Position numbers and translations under genes: made by a program | From: Nodosilinea foveolarum | GTDB taxonomy: Bacteria; Cyanobacteriota; Cyanobacteriia; Phormidesmidales; Phormidesmidaceae | Assembly (NCBI GenBank): GCA_003242035.1 | Contig: QBMC01000015.1 | Coordinates: forward strand, 1-46,764 | Length of the DNA: 46,764 nucleotides | Direction of reading: 5' to 3' | Shown: piece after piece, positions 44,227-46,764 of the stretch | Layout of the letters: the number at the start of each line of letters is the position of its first letter | Position numbering within the stretch: position 1 is the stretch's first letter | Notes under the pieces: model-generated | Seen by the model: only the letters and a program-made list of their open reading frames with translations | What the model was told of the DNA's origin: nothing | The model's database searches: none

Positions 44227-45330
44227 ATGGCTGAATCCTATCTATTAGACAAACTAAAGTCGGTCGAGCAGACGTTTGACGAAGTGACGCGGCGCATGGC
44301 CGATCCGGACGTGGCTAGCGATCCAGATGAGTTTCAAAAGATTGCTAAGATGCGGGCTTCTTTAGAAGAAACCGTGCAGACGTACCATCAGTGGCAGGAG
44401 CAAACCAAGCAGCTTAAAGGCGCTCAGGAGATCTACAAGGAGTCAGTCAGCGATCTTGAGATGCACGAGATGGCAGGGATGGAAGTCGCTGAGCTAGAGG
44501 AAGAGATTGAAAAGCTGGAAGAACGGCTGAAGGTATTGTTACTGCCTCGCGATCCGAACGACGAAAAGAACATCATGTTGGAGATTCGAGCGGGTACGGG
44601 CGGTGATGAAGCTGGGATTTGGGCCGGTGACCTGATGCGCTTGTACAGCCGCTATGCGGAAGGTCAGGGCTGGAAAGCTCATTTGGTTAGCGAGTCTCGA
44701 GCAGATATGGGTGGCGTGAAAGAAGCTGTGATGGAAGTGACGGGCGATCAGGTTTATAGCAAGCTGAAGTTTGAGTCGGGGGTGCATCGGGTGCAGCGGG
44801 TGCCGCTAACCGAGTCTGGTGGGCGCGTTCATACGTCTACGGCGACGGTGGCGGTGATGCCTGAAGTGGATGATGTAGAAGTGCATATAGACCCTAAGGA
44901 TATTACGATGACGACGGCCAGGTCGGGTGGCGCGGGCGGTCAGAATGTGAACAAGGTGGAGACGGCGGTTGACCTGATCCATAAGCCGACGGGGATTCGG
45001 GTGTTTTGTACGGAGGAGCGATCGCAGTTTCAAAACCGGGAACGCGCTATGCAGATTTTGCGGGCAAAGCTGTATGAGATGAAATTGCAAGAGCAGCAGG
45101 ATGAGATTACTTCGATTCGGCGATCGCAAGTCGGCTCTGGCTCACGCTCCGAAAAAATCCGCACCTATAACTACAAAGACAACCGTATGACCGATCACCG
45201 GCTGAATCAGAACTTTGGTCTCAGCGGCATTTTGGAAGGCGACATTGAGACAGTGGTGCAGTCTTGCATCACTCAAGATCAGCAGGAAAAACTAGAGGCG
45301 TTAGCTGCATCTACCTCAGAAGAAGTTTAG
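44227..45330 (+). CDS. prfA: Peptide chain release factor 1
   Basis: RF1 ends translation at UAA and UAG. The 367-residue chain has the stop-codon-reading Pro-x-Thr motif as PLT ([16 protein letters not shown]) and the catalytic GGQ in [20 protein letters not shown]2 would have SPF in the first position. A strong terminator separates it from rpmE, so it probably has its own promoter around 44168-44226, though none is clear. Confidence 0.96.
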   Translation: MAESYLLDKLKSVEQTFDEVTRRMADPDVASDPDEFQKIAKMRASLEETVQTYHQWQEQTKQLKGAQEIYKESVSDLEMHEMAGMEVAELEEEIEKLEERLKVLLLPRDPNDEKNIMLEIRAGTGGDEAGIWAGDLMRLYSRYAEGQGWKAHLVSESRADMGGVKEAVMEVTGDQVYSKLKFESGVHRVQRVPLTESGGRVHTSTATVAVMPEVDDVEVHIDPKDITMTTARSGGAGGQNVNKVETAVDLIHKPTGIRVFCTEERSQFQNRERAMQILRAKLYEMKLQEQQDEITSIRRSQVGSGSRSEKIRTYNYKDNRMTDHRLNQNFGLSGILEGDIETVVQSCITQDQQEKLEALAASTSEEV

Positions 45331-45429
45331 GCAGCGATGTCATTAATCAGGGTGCAGTTGTACTATGAAATCAGACCCACAAAATTAGACTTAATTAGTC
45401 GATTTGTCTCTGTTGTTTGATATTAAGCG

Positions 45430-46689
45430 ATGCCTAAATTTCTACATGTTTCTGATATCCACCTGGGCTTCGACCGCTACGATAGCAAAGAGCGAACGCT
45501 GGACTTTTTTCATTCTCTGAAGGATGTTTTCGAGAAGTACGCAGTGGGTGAGTCGGTAGACTTTGTCGTTATTGGTGGCGACCTGTTTGAGCATCGCAAT
45601 ATCAAACCCGCAATTCTCAATCACGCTCAGGTTTGTTTGCAAATCTTGCAGGCAGCGAATATTCCGGTGCTGGCAATTGAAGGCAATCATGATAATGCGC
45701 CTTACGGGACTAAATCTAGCTGGCTGCGCTATCTGTCTGACTGGGGGCTGCTGAATTTACTGGAGCCGGGAAACGTAGGCGATGGCGAGGCATTCTATTC
45801 GCCTTGGGATGAAGAGAGCCGTCGAGGGGGCTATATTGATCTTGACTGTGGCGTTCGCGTACTGGGGTCTAACTGGTATGGTGCGGCGGCTCCTAGAGCG
45901 ATTGAGCAAATTGCTGAGTGTATAGGCAAGCTGCCACCGGCACCGGGGCCGTCAATTTTATTATTTCATCACGGGTTAGAAGGACAGATCGCTCGGTATT
46001 CGGGCGCTTTGCGCTACAGCGAGCTGTTGCCGCTGAAAAAAGCTGGATTAGATTATTTGGCGCTAGGTCACATCCATAAGCACTACACAGAAGATGGCTG
46101 GATTTTTAATCCCGGATCTATAGAAGCCAATAGCGTTGAGGAAGGTCAGTTTGAGCGGGGTGCTTATCTAGTTGAGATTGACGAGAAAGGAGTCCGCGCT
46201 GAGCTGAAGACGGATTATAAGCAGAGGCCGATTGTGCGGCTGCGCCTGAAGCTGACTAGTCATAATGAGCTGGAGTCGGTGGAAGAAGGGGCGATCGCGC
46301 TCATCCAAAAATCCATAAAATCCAAAGAAATCCGCCCCGAAACCAATCCCATCGTCGAGCTACGCATTCACGGCACCATCGGCTTTGATCGTTTAGAACT
46401 GGATACAAAAGGACTAGAACAAAAACTAAAAACCCTCAGCGGTGCCCTGATATTTTTACTGCGCTACGACGTAGACGAAGCTGCTTTTGCCTCTCCGATT
46501 GCAGAAGATGCCACTCGGCTAGAAGTAGAGCAAGAAGTGTTTACCGATTTGTTAGCAGCCAATACTCGCTATAAGGAAAATGCTACAAAGTTGGCGCAGG
46601 GACTTATCGATCTGAAGGATCGGCAGATGGCTGGTGAGGGTGAGGAAAGCTTATATAGTCTGGTAGAAAGTCTTTTAGAGAAAGATTAG
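45430..46689 (+). CDS. SbcD/Mre11-like DNA exonuclease
   Basis: The 419-residue product is a calcineurin-like metallophosphoesterase of the SbcD/Mre11 type, which trims DNA ends and hairpins together with an SbcC-type ATPase. Metal-ligand motifs appear in order: SDIHLG (Asp9, His11), GGDLFE, GNHDN, FHHG and GHIHKH. A capping region and a helical C-terminal tail follow (about 330-419). No sbcC gene is in the window; it may lie downstream, since the window ends 75 nt later. The ATG at 45430 has a weak ribosome binding site. Confidence 0.9.
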   Translation: MPKFLHVSDIHLGFDRYDSKERTLDFFHSLKDVFEKYAVGESVDFVVIGGDLFEHRNIKPAILNHAQVCLQILQAANIPVLAIEGNHDNAPYGTKSSWLRYLSDWGLLNLLEPGNVGDGEAFYSPWDEESRRGGYIDLDCGVRVLGSNWYGAAAPRAIEQIAECIGKLPPAPGPSILLFHHGLEGQIARYSGALRYSELLPLKKAGLDYLALGHIHKHYTEDGWIFNPGSIEANSVEEGQFERGAYLVEIDEKGVRAELKTDYKQRPIVRLRLKLTSHNELESVEEGAIALIQKSIKSKEIRPETNPIVELRIHGTIGFDRLELDTKGLEQKLKTLSGALIFLLRYDVDEAAFASPIAEDATRLEVEQEVFTDLLAANTRYKENATKLAQGLIDLKDRQMAGEGEESLYSLVESLLEKD

Positions 46690-46764
46690 GATCAAGGACT
46701 AAATAAGAGGGCCGATATCGCTGATAATGACGGTCTGCTCATAAAATTCTAGGCAGGTAGCAGT

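Noticed and set aside
1-46764. CRISPR arrays, insertion sequences, prophage or integrase genes
   Set aside because: Repeats found are short tandem or paired units without spacer pattern, and no transposase, recombinase or phage-type protein is encoded.

Overview
The window comes from a cyanobacterium. The sequence is scattered with the octamer GCGATCGC (HIP1). It carries genes seen almost only in cyanobacteria: psb27, ndhN, ldpA, crtR, a GlgA1-type glycogen synthase, ClpR-type Clp subunits, and two separate halves of the orange carotenoid protein. Gene content and the spaced, filament-type gene arrangement fit a Leptolyngbya/Phormidesmis-like lineage, but I cannot name the species from sequence alone. 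I see no insertion sequence, prophage, CRISPR array or rRNA.

Left part (1-21918). glgA (glycogen synthesis) is followed by a two-way terminator and tRNA-Asp. Next come a small Gly-Glu-repeat lipoprotein, two unrecognised membrane proteins and pyruvate kinase. A carotenoid and photoprotection block follows: crtR (beta-carotene hydroxylase) converges on a helical carotenoid protein (OCP N-terminal half) and a C-terminal-domain homologue (OCP C-terminal half). These lie downstream of sppA and aroH on the same strand. After that come an EamA transporter, a peptidoglycan-binding/HEAT membrane protein, a GT4 glycosyltransferase coupled to a conserved small protein, a recently broken AlbA_2-type gene, a J-domain protein, a three-gene clpR-clpR-like-clpP operon, a VWA protein, a VOC fragment, and an overlapping pair resembling dgcA-dgcN of D-glutamate metabolism.

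Right part (21948-45330). The main ribosomal-protein cluster is present but cut in two. rplC through infA runs leftward (34104 to 21948). The rest of the usual cyanobacterial operon, rpmJ-rpsM-rpsK-rpoA-rplQ-truA-rplM-rpsI-rpmE-prfA, runs rightward from 39146. Between the halves, and diverging from rplC, lie ndhN, ldpA, an R3H/AAA ATPase gene and psb27. One inversion of about 17 kb, with ends between dgcN and infA and between psb27 and rpmJ, would explain this layout and restore the usual order. The window ends with an SbcD-like nuclease gene.

The most interesting points are the split-OCP pair next to a carotenoid hydroxylase, the split ribosomal operon with new-looking gaps and hairpins at its ends and inside it, an L29 protein carrying a 105-residue extension, a gene killed by a 4-bp duplication plus a Trp-to-stop change, and several short tandem repeats in promoter regions.
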